Shown here one piece after another: positions 8,396 to 17,760 of a stretch of 40,300 bases of DNA (the stretch's first letter is position 1; each line of letters begins with the position of its first letter). Below the pieces are notes generated by a model. The model saw nothing but the letters and a program-made list of their open reading frames with translations, had not been told where the DNA came from and did no database searches. The translations under genes and the position numbers were made by a program. Where the stretch lies: the NCBI GenBank assembly GCA_947365915.1, contig CANAXT010000008.1, positions 1 through 40,300 of the forward strand. Reading direction: 5' to 3'. Source of the stretch: an uncultured Mycoplasmatota bacterium. GTDB lineage: Bacteria; Bacillota_I; Bacilli_A; RF39; UBA660.

Positions 8396-8416
8396 CTTGT
8401 TTTGAGTTATTTTTTG
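8391..8416 (+). terminator. Intrinsic terminator after lipoprotein gene
   Basis: AATAACT/AGTTATT stem with a 7-base loop, overlapping the stop codon and followed by a T run. Confidence 0.65.
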
Positions 8417-8458
8417 TTTGTTAATACATAATTTATATTCATTCCTAGTAAAATATGG

Positions 8459-8464
8459 TATAAT
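8459..8464 (+). promoter_or_regulatory. -10 element of murD
   Basis: TATAAT 20 bases before the ATG at 8485. The predicted transcript start (about 8471) leaves a very short leader containing GGAAGGTG. Confidence 0.5.
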
Positions 8465-8484
8465 CTTTAAGGAAGGTGACAAAA

Positions 8485-9816
8485 ATGTTTAGTGACAAAA
8501 AGATATATATGATGGGTATGGCTAGAAGTGGATATGAAGCTGCTAAACTTCTTTCACAATATGGAAATGAAATCGTGATTACTGATGGAAAGGAACAGGA
8601 TTTAAATCAAGTTTCTGAATTGGAATCATTGGGAGTTCAAGTGATTATTACCTCACATCAAGAGAATTATTTGAATGAAACATTTGATTATGTGATTAAA
8701 AATCCAGGTATTCGATTTGATATGCCTTGTATAAAAAAAGCGGAAGAGTTGGGAATTCCAGTCATTAATGAAGTAGAATTGGCTTTTCATTTTCTTCCTA
8801 AAAATGTGCACATTATTGCAGTAACAGGATCGAATGGGAAAACAACGACAACAACTCTTATTTATGAGTTTTTAAGAGCGATGGGAGTACCTGTTCATTT
8901 GGGTGGAAATATTGGTTTTCCGATGTGTTCTTTGATTTATGATATCAAAGAAAATGATTATTTGGTGCTTGAAGTTTCTGCTCAACAGCTACATGATATG
9001 TATGATTTTAAAACAGAAGTTAGTGTTCTTACTAATTTAACTCCTGTTCATTTGGATTTCTTTGGAACTTATGAATATTATCAATCAATGAAAAAGAAAA
9101 TTTTTAATCATCATGATAAACAATGTTTGGCTATTATTAATATGGATGATAAAGTAGAAATGGAATTGACTAGTGATATTTCATCTACTAAGCAATATTT
9201 TTCATTACAAAATGAGGCTCAGGTTTATTTGCGTGATGATGCGATTTATTATGGTGGTGAAAAAGTGATTGATGTGAATGATATTCGTGTTCAGGGAAAC
9301 CATAATTATCAAAATATTATGTGTGCGATTTTAGCGACTAAACGGTTTGGTATTGAAAATGAAACGATCAAAGAGGTATTAATGCAATTTGCTGGAGTGG
9401 AACATCGGATGGAATTTGTTTCTAAAATCAATGGTAGAGAATTTTATAATGATTCTAAAGCGACAAATGTAAAATCAACTGAGATCGCACTTGGTGCTTT
9501 TAAAAGACCTGTTATTTTGTTACTCGGTGGACTTGATAGAGGTCATTCGTTTGATGACTTGAAAGATGATATGGATTATGTGAAATGTGTTATTTGTTAT
9601 GGAGAAACCAAAGATCGAATTAAAACATTTTGTGATTCTATTCATGTGGACTCTAATGTTGTAAATACCCTTGAAGAAGCTATAAAAGTTGCTTATCATA
9701 TTTCTGAGGATGGAGATGTAATTTTGTTATCACCTGCTTGTGCTTCTTGGGATCAATACAAGTGTTTTGAAGATCGTGGAAATGAATTTAAAAGAGTGGT
9801 TGATACTTTAGAGTAG
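8485..9816 (+). CDS. murD: UDP-N-acetylmuramoyl-L-alanine--D-glutamate ligase
   Basis: A 443-aa cytosolic Mur ligase that adds D-Glu to UDP-MurNAc-L-Ala using ATP in peptidoglycan synthesis. It has the N-terminal Rossmann-like UDP-binding domain (MGMARSGYEAAKLL, VIKNPGIRF), the ATP-binding loop VTGSNGKTTTT (about 113-123), LEVSAQQLHDM, NLTPVHLDFFG and the C-terminal ligase domain with EHRMEFV, FYNDSKATN and LLLGGLDRGHSF, ending LLSPACASWDQ. The track's GTG 8476 start lies inside the ribosome site GGAAGGTG, so ATG 8485 is chosen. The gene is not in a dcw cluster but stands alone upstream of eno. Confidence 0.96.
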   Translation: MFSDKKIYMMGMARSGYEAAKLLSQYGNEIVITDGKEQDLNQVSELESLGVQVIITSHQENYLNETFDYVIKNPGIRFDMPCIKKAEELGIPVINEVELAFHFLPKNVHIIAVTGSNGKTTTTTLIYEFLRAMGVPVHLGGNIGFPMCSLIYDIKENDYLVLEVSAQQLHDMYDFKTEVSVLTNLTPVHLDFFGTYEYYQSMKKKIFNHHDKQCLAIINMDDKVEMELTSDISSTKQYFSLQNEAQVYLRDDAIYYGGEKVIDVNDIRVQGNHNYQNIMCAILATKRFGIENETIKEVLMQFAGVEHRMEFVSKINGREFYNDSKATNVKSTEIALGAFKRPVILLLGGLDRGHSFDDLKDDMDYVKCVICYGETKDRIKTFCDSIHVDSNVVNTLEEAIKVAYHISEDGDVILLSPACASWDQYKCFEDRGNEFKRVVDTLE

Positions 9817-9833
9817 TACTATCACTTTTTTTC

Positions 9834-9842
9834 TGATATAAT
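9834..9842 (+). promoter_or_regulatory. Extended -10 promoter of eno
   Basis: TGATATAAT (TGn + TATAAT) 19 bases before the ATG. AGGAGG follows at about 9851. Confidence 0.6.
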
Positions 9843-9851
9843 AAAACATAG

Positions 9852-11093
<1,242 letters not shown>

Positions 11094-11114
11094 TATTTCT
11101 TGTAAAATTTGTGT

Positions 11115-11152
11115 AAAAAAGAGAAATTCTATTTTTCTTTTTTTTTTTTTTT
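11115..11152 (+). terminator. Intrinsic terminator after eno
   Basis: AAAAAAGAGAAA pairs with TTTTTCTTTTTT (one G-T wobble) across a 5-base loop, ending in a run of about 15 T. The ftsK -10 follows immediately. Confidence 0.65.
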
Positions 11153-11154
11153 AG

Positions 11155-11160
11155 TATAAT
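11155..11160 (+). promoter_or_regulatory. -10 element of ftsK
   Basis: TATAAT directly after the eno terminator T-run. CTAGGAGG lies before the ATG at 11188. Confidence 0.5.
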
Positions 11161-11187
11161 AAAAGTAGTCAGTCTAGGAGGTATATC

Positions 11188-13404
11188 ATGGCGAAGAAGA
11201 AAAAACGAAAAGAGGAAAAAAAGAATAAGACGGGTTATGAAATTGAACTTGTTGGGTTGTTATTAATTATTGCATCCATTATTGGTTTTTGTGCGTATGG
11301 ACCTTTAGGAGCACTCATTCGTTCATTTTTTATCTTTCTTTTTGGAACTTGGTATGGGTTGCTTTTTTTAGCTGTGTTTATTGTTGGTATTTATATGATT
11401 ATAAAGAGAAGTAAACCAAATTTTTTTACTTCTAAGTTGTTTGGTTTATATATTATTGTTATTGGAATTCTTATTATGGCGCATACAAATTATTTGTCAG
11501 GAAATGATTTAAAAGGTTTTGATGTGATTAAGGAAACGATTACGAATTTTTTTGATGCTACTACAAAGGTTCGTAGTGCGCAAGGTGGCGGAATTATTGG
11601 GGCTTTGTTTTCTCTTTTGTTTGTAAATTTAGTTGATTTAAAGGGAACTACGATTGTGGTATGGACAATGATTATTTGTGGAACGGTGATGTTTACGGGA
11701 GTTTCAATTTGGGATTTTGTTCAAACTCTTAAGAAAAAAGCGCAAAGTACATTAGCTCATAAGCAGGAGGTAAAAGAAAAACATCGAATTGAAAAAATTG
11801 AAAAACAGGCAGAAAAAGAGGAAGAGGAACCAAATGAAGAGGTTGAAGATAAGGTAGTAGTTTCTAGTGTAGAGGAATTGATTCATGTTCCAGATACGAA
11901 GAAAGAATCTACTGAGTCCGAGGTGGCAATTAATGATGGGGAAGAGTATTATATTAACGAATGTTATAAGTTTCCTCCTATGAATTTGCTTTCAAAGCCA
12001 ACCAAAGGAAATAATAAAGAAAATCAAAATGCGATTAAGGATAATGTTGTGATTTTAGAGCAAGTACTCAAAGACTTTGGAATTGAAGGGAAAACAGTTG
12101 CTGCCAATATTGGTCCTGCGGTTACTCAATATGAGCTAGAAATTAAAGCAGGTACAAAAGTAAGTAAAATTTTAAGTATTCATAGGGAAATTGCGTTGGC
12201 ACTTGCTGCAAAGGAGGTTCGTATTGAAGCTCCGATTCCTGGGAAAAAGACGATTGGAATTGAAATTCCTAATAAAAAGTCTATTCCAGTTTGTGTCAGA
12301 GAAGTGTTGGAATCTGTTCCTAAAACATTCGAAAATAGTAAGTTGCTTGCTGTTTTAGGACGTGATATTATGGGAAAACCACAATGGATGGAAATTAATA
12401 AAACACCACATCTTTTGGTTGCGGGTTCTACTGGAAGTGGTAAATCGGTTTGTATTAATAGTTTGATTGTTTCTATTTTAATGAGAGCAAAACCAGAAGA
12501 GGCTAAATTGGTGTTAGTGGATCCGAAAAAGGTTGAACTTTCTATGTATAATGGAGTACCTCATTTATTAACGCCAGTAGTAACTGATCCTAAGAAAGCC
12601 AATATTGTTCTTAAGAAAATGGTTGTGGAAATGGAACGAAGATATGAGGCTTTTGAGGAATCAGGAACGAAGAATATTGCGGGTTATAATGATTATATTG
12701 ATAAAAAAAATGAAGGGGTTCCAGAACGTGATCAAATGCGAAAGCTTCCTTATATTGTGGTCATTATTGATGAGCTTGCTGATTTGATGTTGGTGGCAGC
12801 GAAGGAAGTAGAAGATTCTATTATGCGTATTACTCAGATGGCGCGTGCGGCTGGAATTCATTTGATTGTTGCGACACAAAGACCATCTACGGATGTTATT
12901 ACGGGGGTTGTCAAAGCAAATATTCCGTCTCGAATTTCTTTTGCAGTATCTAGTAGTATTGATTCTAGAACGATATTAGATATGACTGGTGCTGAAAAGT
13001 TGCTTGGAAAGGGAGATATGTTGTTTAAACCTCAAGGAGAGAATATTCCAATACGTATTCAAGGAACGTTTATTTCTGATGATGAAATTAAAGCTGTGGT
13101 AGATTATGTTTGTACACAACAAAAGGCTCGTTATGATGATACTTTGACTATGGATGAAGAGGAGAAGAATGCAACTACTATGGTAGAAGATGGTGGTGAG
13201 GATGAACCTTTGTATAATGATATTGTAGAATTTGTAATTACACAAGGGAAAGCAAGTGCTTCTTTATTACAACGTCGTTTCCGTCTTGGTTATAATCGGG
13301 CTGCTCGGTGTATTGATTTATTAGAGGAACGTGGAATTATTGGTCCAAGTAATGGTTCAAAACCTAGAGAGGTCTTGGTAAAATTAGAGGAAGATAGTGA
13401 GTAG
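11188..13404 (+). CDS. ftsK: DNA translocase FtsK/SpoIIIE
   Basis: A 738-aa septal DNA pump that clears chromosomal DNA during division. A Lys-rich start (MAKKKKRKEEKKNK) precedes about four membrane helices within residues 18-175. An acidic/charged linker (about 190-250) is followed by the alpha/beta motor domains. Walker A is AGSTGSGKS (about 412-420), Walker B is YIVVIIDELADLM (about 520-532), and RAAGIHLIVATQRPSTDVITG is a hallmark segment. The C-terminal gamma winged-helix domain (FVITQGKASASLLQRRFRLG..RAARCIDLLE) normally reads KOPS/SRS-type polarity sequences. AGGAGG lies 9 bases before the ATG. The stop codon directly abuts the rsmE start, so the two are co-translated. Confidence 0.96.
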   Translation: MAKKKKRKEEKKNKTGYEIELVGLLLIIASIIGFCAYGPLGALIRSFFIFLFGTWYGLLFLAVFIVGIYMIIKRSKPNFFTSKLFGLYIIVIGILIMAHTNYLSGNDLKGFDVIKETITNFFDATTKVRSAQGGGIIGALFSLLFVNLVDLKGTTIVVWTMIICGTVMFTGVSIWDFVQTLKKKAQSTLAHKQEVKEKHRIEKIEKQAEKEEEEPNEEVEDKVVVSSVEELIHVPDTKKESTESEVAINDGEEYYINECYKFPPMNLLSKPTKGNNKENQNAIKDNVVILEQVLKDFGIEGKTVAANIGPAVTQYELEIKAGTKVSKILSIHREIALALAAKEVRIEAPIPGKKTIGIEIPNKKSIPVCVREVLESVPKTFENSKLLAVLGRDIMGKPQWMEINKTPHLLVAGSTGSGKSVCINSLIVSILMRAKPEEAKLVLVDPKKVELSMYNGVPHLLTPVVTDPKKANIVLKKMVVEMERRYEAFEESGTKNIAGYNDYIDKKNEGVPERDQMRKLPYIVVIIDELADLMLVAAKEVEDSIMRITQMARAAGIHLIVATQRPSTDVITGVVKANIPSRISFAVSSSIDSRTILDMTGAEKLLGKGDMLFKPQGENIPIRIQGTFISDDEIKAVVDYVCTQQKARYDDTLTMDEEEKNATTMVEDGGEDEPLYNDIVEFVITQGKASASLLQRRFRLGYNRAARCIDLLEERGIIGPSNGSKPREVLVKLEEDSE

Positions 13405-14115
13405 ATGCAACGGTATTTTGGTGTTCGTAAAATAGATTCTATGATGTATTTAGAACCTAGTGATTTATATCATATTCAAACAGTTATGAGAATGAAGGAA
13501 CATGACACTATTGAAGTTGTCTATGAAAAGGAATTGTTTCTTTGTTCGATCCATTATGAAAAAGGCGAGGTTTTTATTGAGGTTGTTAAACAATTGGAAG
13601 TAAAACAAGATTTTATGAAGCATGTTGTTCTTGTTATTCCACTTTTGAAAGAACAAAAAATGGATTTGATTTTACAAAAAGCAACAGAGCTTGGTGTTAG
13701 TGAGATTGTGCCAGTTGAGATGAAACGTTCTGTTGTAAAGGTTCATGATAAGAAGGAGAAAAAGTTAGAGCGTTGGAATCGTATTGTAAAGGAAGCGAGT
13801 GAGCAATCAATGCGTTATATTGTTCCTATTATTCATCCTATTACGACTTTTGGGGAGGTTGAAAAATTAGAAGGGTTAAAAGTTATTTGTAGTACCCGTG
13901 AAAATAAAAAGACTTTTAAAAATCTTTTGCAAACTGTGTCAAAATATGATAAACTGATTATAGTGATAGGACCAGAAGGAGGAATTGATCCAAGTGAGGA
14001 GGATTCGCTTTCTTGTCATGGATTTATTCCAGTGACTTTAGGTCCTAGAATTATGAGAGTGGAAACTGTTCCAATTTATGTACTAAGTGTATTAAATTAT
14101 GAATATATGGAGTGA
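13405..14115 (+). CDS. rsmE: 16S rRNA (uracil(1498)-N(3))-methyltransferase
   Basis: A 236-aa SPOUT-fold enzyme that methylates U1498 of 16S rRNA. It opens with MQRYFG and an N-terminal PUA-like domain (LEPSDLYHIQTVMRMKEHD). It then shows VIPLLKEQKMDLILQKATEL, KRSVVK, EASEQSMRYIVP and the SAM-binding knot IGPEGGID (about 187-194) with LGPRIMRVET near the end, all diagnostic of the family. The ATG follows the ftsK TAG with no gap, so it depends on ftsK transcription and probably reinitiation. It ends with TGA, evidence for the standard genetic code. Confidence 0.95.
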   Translation: MQRYFGVRKIDSMMYLEPSDLYHIQTVMRMKEHDTIEVVYEKELFLCSIHYEKGEVFIEVVKQLEVKQDFMKHVVLVIPLLKEQKMDLILQKATELGVSEIVPVEMKRSVVKVHDKKEKKLERWNRIVKEASEQSMRYIVPIIHPITTFGEVEKLEGLKVICSTRENKKTFKNLLQTVSKYDKLIIVIGPEGGIDPSEEDSLSCHGFIPVTLGPRIMRVETVPIYVLSVLNYEYME

Positions 14116-14120
14116 TCAAT

Positions 14121-14813
14121 ATGAAATGGATAGAAAACTTTATGAGTAATCAATTTTTGTTTTATAGTTTTTTAGCGATCCTTTGTATCGGTTCTATTAT
14201 TTTGTTTACATTAATTTATATGGATCGAAAGAATATTAAATTATTTAAAAATGAAGAAAAAAATTGGATTAAAGAATTGGAAGATGCAGAAGAGGAAGTA
14301 AAGATTACGCAGATTCATGAAGAGGAAGAAAAGCCGAAAGCCAATTTGGAAGAAGTGTTAGAAAAGATGCAAGCAGATTTGGATAAAAAGGAAGATGTGG
14401 CTGCTATTTTTGAGCAAGAACAAGAGGAAAAAGCCATTATTAGTTATCAGGAATTATTACAAAGTAAAAATAAAACAAGTACGGCAAGTAATAAAGAGTT
14501 ACTTTCTGTTATTGAAAAAATAGAGTCTGGTAGTAAAGAAAAACCAAAAGATGATTCTTTTGAAGATTTTTTTACAGAACCAATTTCGGCAATTCCAGAG
14601 GAAGAGCCAAAACGATTTAAGACAACAGATTTTATTTCACCAGTGTATGGTAAGATCGATAATCAAATCCACTATCCGAAGATTCCAAATTTTAATGAGT
14701 TAAATCAAACTGGAACTTCTTTGGAGCAAAGACTTGATCTTGAGACGAGTGAGATGGATCATAATGATGCGTTCTTAAATGCTTTGAAAGAATTTAGAAG
14801 TCATTTAGAATAA
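14121..14813 (+). CDS. Membrane-anchored acidic protein of unknown function
   Basis: A 230-aa protein I do not recognise. One N-terminal membrane helix (FLFYSFLAILCIGSIILFTLIYM, about 11-33) is followed by a long, highly charged, Glu/Lys-rich cytoplasmic tail with coiled-coil character (KNEEKNWIKELEDAEEEVK; VLEKMQADLDKKEDV) and a low-complexity Pro/Glu segment. The layout resembles division or wall-synthesis scaffolds, but no family motif is seen. The track's GTG 14112 start overlaps rsmE. GGAG (14109-14112) sits 8 bases from ATG 14121, which is preferred. It is cotranscribed with ftsK-rsmE and closed by a strong terminator. Confidence 0.72.
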   Translation: MKWIENFMSNQFLFYSFLAILCIGSIILFTLIYMDRKNIKLFKNEEKNWIKELEDAEEEVKITQIHEEEEKPKANLEEVLEKMQADLDKKEDVAAIFEQEQEEKAIISYQELLQSKNKTSTASNKELLSVIEKIESGSKEKPKDDSFEDFFTEPISAIPEEEPKRFKTTDFISPVYGKIDNQIHYPKIPNFNELNQTGTSLEQRLDLETSEMDHNDAFLNALKEFRSHLE

Positions 14814-14832
14814 GCCTTTGGCTTATTTTTTG
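14809..14832 (+). terminator. Intrinsic terminator between acidic protein gene and mtaB
   Basis: Perfect 8-bp stem AATAAGCC/GGCTTATT with a TTT loop and a following T run, only about 16 bases before the mtaB start. Transcription of mtaB must read through or use a promoter not recognised here. Confidence 0.8.
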
Positions 14833-14847
14833 AAAAGAGGAAGTTTT

Positions 14848-16110
14848 ATGAAATTTTTTATTTATACATTAGGATGTAAAGTCAATACGTATGAAAGTAA
14901 TGTGATGGCTGATGCTTTAAAGAATGCTGGTTTTGTAGAATCAGAAGATTCAGAAGCGGATATTTATATTATTAATACTTGTACAGTTACGAATACAGCT
15001 GATCATAAATCGATGAAGATGGTACGTCATGCAATGAGACAAAATAAAGATGCTATTATTGTTGTTACTGGTTGTATGTCTCAGACTGGTGAAGTAATGG
15101 ATGGTGTTGATATTGTTCTTGGAAATAAGGGAAAATCAAAGATCGTGGATTATATTCGGGAATATCAGGAGAAAAGATCTCAGATTATTGCTGATAAAGA
15201 TTTGTCTCATCCAGTGTTTGAACCAATGCGATTAAATAATTTTAACCGAACGAGAGCATTTGTGAAAATACAGGATGGATGTAATAATTTCTGTTCTTAT
15301 TGCATTATTCCTTATTCTAGAGGAGATGTGAGAAGTAAGGCAAGAGAAGATGTATTAGAAGAGATTACTAGTTTGGTTCATAATGGACATCATGAAGTTG
15401 TGTTAACGGGAATTCATACTGGAAATTATGGTGTTGATTTTGAAAATTATCATTTTTCAGATTTGCTTTATGATATTATTCAAATAGAGGGATTAAAACG
15501 ACTTCGTATTTCTTCTATTGAAATGAATGAGTTAAATGATGCTGTTTTGGATATTATGAAAAATAGTAGTATTTTAGTGGATCATTTACATATTCCTTTA
15601 CAATCTGGTAGTGATACAATATTGAAGGCTATGAATCGGAAATATTTAAAACATGATTTTATTCGGAAAATAGAGGAGATTCGGAAGATTCGACCAGAAA
15701 TATCGATTACGACGGATGTAATTGTTGGTTTTCCGGGGGAAACAGAGGAATTGTTTGAAGAGACGATTGATACGATTCGAAGAATTCATTTTTCTAAGAT
15801 TCATGTTTTTCCATATTCTAGAAGAAAGGGAACGAAGGCAGATTTGATGGAGAATCAGGTTCCAGAGGATATTAAGAAAAAAAGAGTTAAGGAATTGTTA
15901 ACTATTTCAAAGGAGTTAGAGCAGTCTTATTTTGAAAAGTTTGTTGGAAGAGAAGTTTCTTTTATTCCAGAAGTTTTAAAAAATGGTTATATTATTGGGC
16001 ATACTGGAAATAATTTATTGGTAAAAAAAGAGGGAGATTCTATTTGTGATCATGAAGAAATATGTGGTAAAATTGTGAAAGTTGAATATCCTTATGTAAT
16101 CATGGAATAA
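14848..16110 (+). CDS. mtaB: tRNA (N6-threonylcarbamoyladenosine-37-C2)-methylthiotransferase
   Basis: A 420-aa radical SAM enzyme that adds a methylthio group to t6A37 in tRNAs reading ANN codons. The N-terminal UPF0004 domain begins FIYTLGCKVNTYES and carries cysteines for the second 4Fe-4S cluster (GCK, NTCTVTN, VTGCMSQ). The radical SAM motif CNNFCSYC gives Cys 145/149/152. Further support comes from LHIPLQSGSD and TDVIVGFPGETEE. A TRAM-type RNA-binding end (about 360-420) follows. The track start at TTG 14818 lies in the terminator hairpin. GAGGAAG before ATG 14848 marks the true start (MKFFIYTLGCK). Confidence 0.94.
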   Translation: MKFFIYTLGCKVNTYESNVMADALKNAGFVESEDSEADIYIINTCTVTNTADHKSMKMVRHAMRQNKDAIIVVTGCMSQTGEVMDGVDIVLGNKGKSKIVDYIREYQEKRSQIIADKDLSHPVFEPMRLNNFNRTRAFVKIQDGCNNFCSYCIIPYSRGDVRSKAREDVLEEITSLVHNGHHEVVLTGIHTGNYGVDFENYHFSDLLYDIIQIEGLKRLRISSIEMNELNDAVLDIMKNSSILVDHLHIPLQSGSDTILKAMNRKYLKHDFIRKIEEIRKIRPEISITTDVIVGFPGETEELFEETIDTIRRIHFSKIHVFPYSRRKGTKADLMENQVPEDIKKKRVKELLTISKELEQSYFEKFVGREVSFIPEVLKNGYIIGHTGNNLLVKKEGDSICDHEEICGKIVKVEYPYVIME

Positions 16111-16115
16111 TAGTA

Positions 16116-16144
16116 TTGACAACTTGGATTTATACTTGTAAACT
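16116..16144 (+). promoter_or_regulatory. Promoter upstream of 113-aa gene
   Basis: TTGACA (16116-16121), 17-base spacer and TAAACT (16139-16144). GAGTGAGG is the following ribosome site. Confidence 0.6.
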
Positions 16145-16169
16145 GGTATCGTAGAGTGAGGTAATTGTA

Positions 16170-16511
16170 ATGAAAGAGCAAATGATGACAGTTGATTTTG
16201 GTTCAAAAGTAAGTGTTTCGTTTCATGGTCAAAATGCACTTATGAGTAAGGAATATCTTCTTTTTTCATTGGAACAGCAAATTGCTTTAAAAGGATTTAT
16301 TGTGAATGATCAGTTGTCAAGGGAAGATGTGGGGGATTTTATTTATTATCAATTTCTTTATTTTGATGGATATGTTTCTAGAAAAGTTCAAATAAAGGTA
16401 CCAAAAGGGGATTCTGAATCTGTTCGAAGTATGGATTTGATTCGACTTCGATTGGGTCAAAAGCAGTTAGCTAATTTAGAAAAACCTAAAGAATTATTTT
16501 ATGAATTATAA
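16170..16511 (+). CDS. Hypothetical protein (113 aa)
   Basis: A soluble protein that I do not recognise, with no signal peptide or membrane helix. It looks like an alpha/beta fold: VDFGSKVSVSFHGQN, an LLFSLEQQIALKGFIV helix, QFLYFDGYVSRKVQIKVP strands and a C-terminal basic helix MDLIRLRLGQKQLANLEK. It has its own promoter and ribosome site and ends in a bidirectional terminator, so it behaves as an independent real gene. Confidence 0.7.
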   Translation: MKEQMMTVDFGSKVSVSFHGQNALMSKEYLLFSLEQQIALKGFIVNDQLSREDVGDFIYYQFLYFDGYVSRKVQIKVPKGDSESVRSMDLIRLRLGQKQLANLEKPKELFYEL

Positions 16512-16538
16512 AAGATCTTAGTTTTTGCTAAGGTCTTT
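16511..16538. terminator. Bidirectional intrinsic terminator
   Basis: AAAGATCTTAG/CTAAGGTCTTT stem (one G-T wobble) with a TTTTTG loop, flanked by A on one side and T on the other. It ends both the 113-aa gene and the convergent Rpn gene, whose last codons lie inside the stem. Confidence 0.75.
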
Positions 16539-17495
16539 CTCTATGTGTTCCACTTGTTTTTTTGATAATCCTGTAATTTTCATAATTGTTTTTATATCAA
16601 AATTTTCTTTGATCATATTCTTTACTGTTTCTCGATTTTGTTGTGCAATTCCTCGTTCAATTCCTTGTTCAATGCCTTGTTCAATTCCTTGTTCGATTCC
16701 CTCTGAAATTCCTTGAGATAATCCTTCAGAATGTCCCTGTTCAAATCCTTTTATTCTAGCTTCTTCTATAAAGGTATTTTGTTCCAATACTTTTTTAGGT
16801 AGTTCCATAAATAGTCCTACGATTTCTTCATCTTTGCTATATTTGTCTATTTCGTCAATTAACTTCTCATTTGATTCTTTACTCATTAAATCATCACCAA
16901 TCGCTTCCTTTAATTCTTTCTCAGTTGTTGCTGTAAATGTTTTACACCATTTCATGATTCTCTCATCTTTACTAGTATACCATAGTTTTGATCCTAGTAC
17001 CATATCTATGATATCGATTTGGAATTTTTTTGATAGGATTTCTCCTTTTTCATTGGTTAGAAAATATGATTCTTTGATGTCTTTTTCGTTACATCTAAAG
17101 TTGTTTAGCTGAATTTGTAAGGTTCTTTCGATATGTGTATAATTATTATCTCCATATTTTAGTTGTCTTCCATGAATACTACAAGCGGATACTAGATTTC
17201 TTTCTGTGATATATTCTGATCCACGGTTGGATAGTTCAATATTGATTTTTTCTTGTCCAAAACGGATGACTAAATCGACTTGGATATTTTTATCTTTTTT
17301 GTGCTCAAGTTTTAAATTTCTAGGTTGTATGGTTACATTTCCTTTGATTTTATTATATGGGATTTTTAGATAATCTGATAGAAAGTATTCTATTAAGTCT
17401 ATATTGTCTGGATTATTAAATATGGCAGTAAATACATAATCAAATGAGAGAGGTACGATTTCTCCTGGAGCTAATTCTTGTTTTCTTTTATTCAT
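16518..17495 (-). CDS. Rpn family recombination-promoting nuclease / PD-(D/E)XK putative transposase
   Basis: A 325-aa protein. MNKRKQELAPGEIVPLSFDYVFTAIF with NPDNIDLIEYFLSDYL is the typical opening of the PDDEXK-type transposase/Rpn family. QVDLVIRFGQEKINIELSN carries the candidate catalytic Asp and Glu, but the usual E-x-Q/K is E-L-S, so activity may be altered. A repetitive linker of GIEQ/GLSQG units (about 264-290) precedes a C-terminal helix-turn-helix (ENFDIKTIMKITGLSKKQVEHIEK). AAGGAGGAGCATC before ATG 17495 fixes the start 33 codons inside the ORF-track start. Members recombine DNA without classical inverted repeats, and none are visible here. Probably a selfish or phase-varying element gene. 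Confidence 0.85.
   Translation of the reverse strand: MNKRKQELAPGEIVPLSFDYVFTAIFNNPDNIDLIEYFLSDYLKIPYNKIKGNVTIQPRNLKLEHKKDKNIQVDLVIRFGQEKINIELSNRGSEYITERNLVSACSIHGRQLKYGDNNYTHIERTLQIQLNNFRCNEKDIKESYFLTNEKGEILSKKFQIDIIDMVLGSKLWYTSKDERIMKWCKTFTATTEKELKEAIGDDLMSKESNEKLIDEIDKYSKDEEIVGLFMELPKKVLEQNTFIEEARIKGFEQGHSEGLSQGISEGIEQGIEQGIEQGIERGIAQQNRETVKNMIKENFDIKTIMKITGLSKKQVEHIEKDLSKN
16648..16699. repeat. Short tandem repeat coding (GIEQ)n
   Basis: Four imperfect 12-base units of the form TTCAATTCCTTG inside the Rpn gene encode GIEQGIEQGIEQGIERG. Such linkers are typical of the family and can change length by slippage without a frame change. Confidence 0.75.
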
Positions 17496-17710
17496 GATGC
17501 TCCTCCTTTCGGATACTAGATTATCATTTAGAAATAAAGAAAGCAAATGATACTTTTTCAAAATCTGTTTTATTTTATTATTCAATTTTTTCAATTTTGT
17601 TTATCAAATTTTATTTAATTGATTTTCTAATTGTTTATAAAATATAAGGTTTGTGATTATTGATAATTGTAATTAAATTATATTTTCTATTGTTTTTCTT
17701 TTTAAAACCA

Positions 17711-17739
17711 TTGACGAACAAATGTATTGATGATATACT
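17711..17739 (+). promoter_or_regulatory. Promoter of recD2-type gene
   Basis: TTGACG (17711-17716), 17-base spacer and TATACT (17734-17739) with a TGA extension, just upstream of the ATG at 17761. Confidence 0.75.
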
Positions 17740-17760
17740 AGAAACGAAGTTGGTGGTAAA

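Noticed and set aside
8156-8482. 108-aa minus-strand ORF
   Set aside because: It is a shadow of the lipoprotein gene, with a composition unlike real proteins and no ribosome site. The other minus-strand low-complexity ORFs over eno, ftsK, the pilin-like gene and the glucosaminidase were dropped for the same reason.
16648-16699. CRISPR-like short repeats
   Set aside because: The 12-base repeats have no spacers and code in frame for the GIEQ linker of the Rpn protein.
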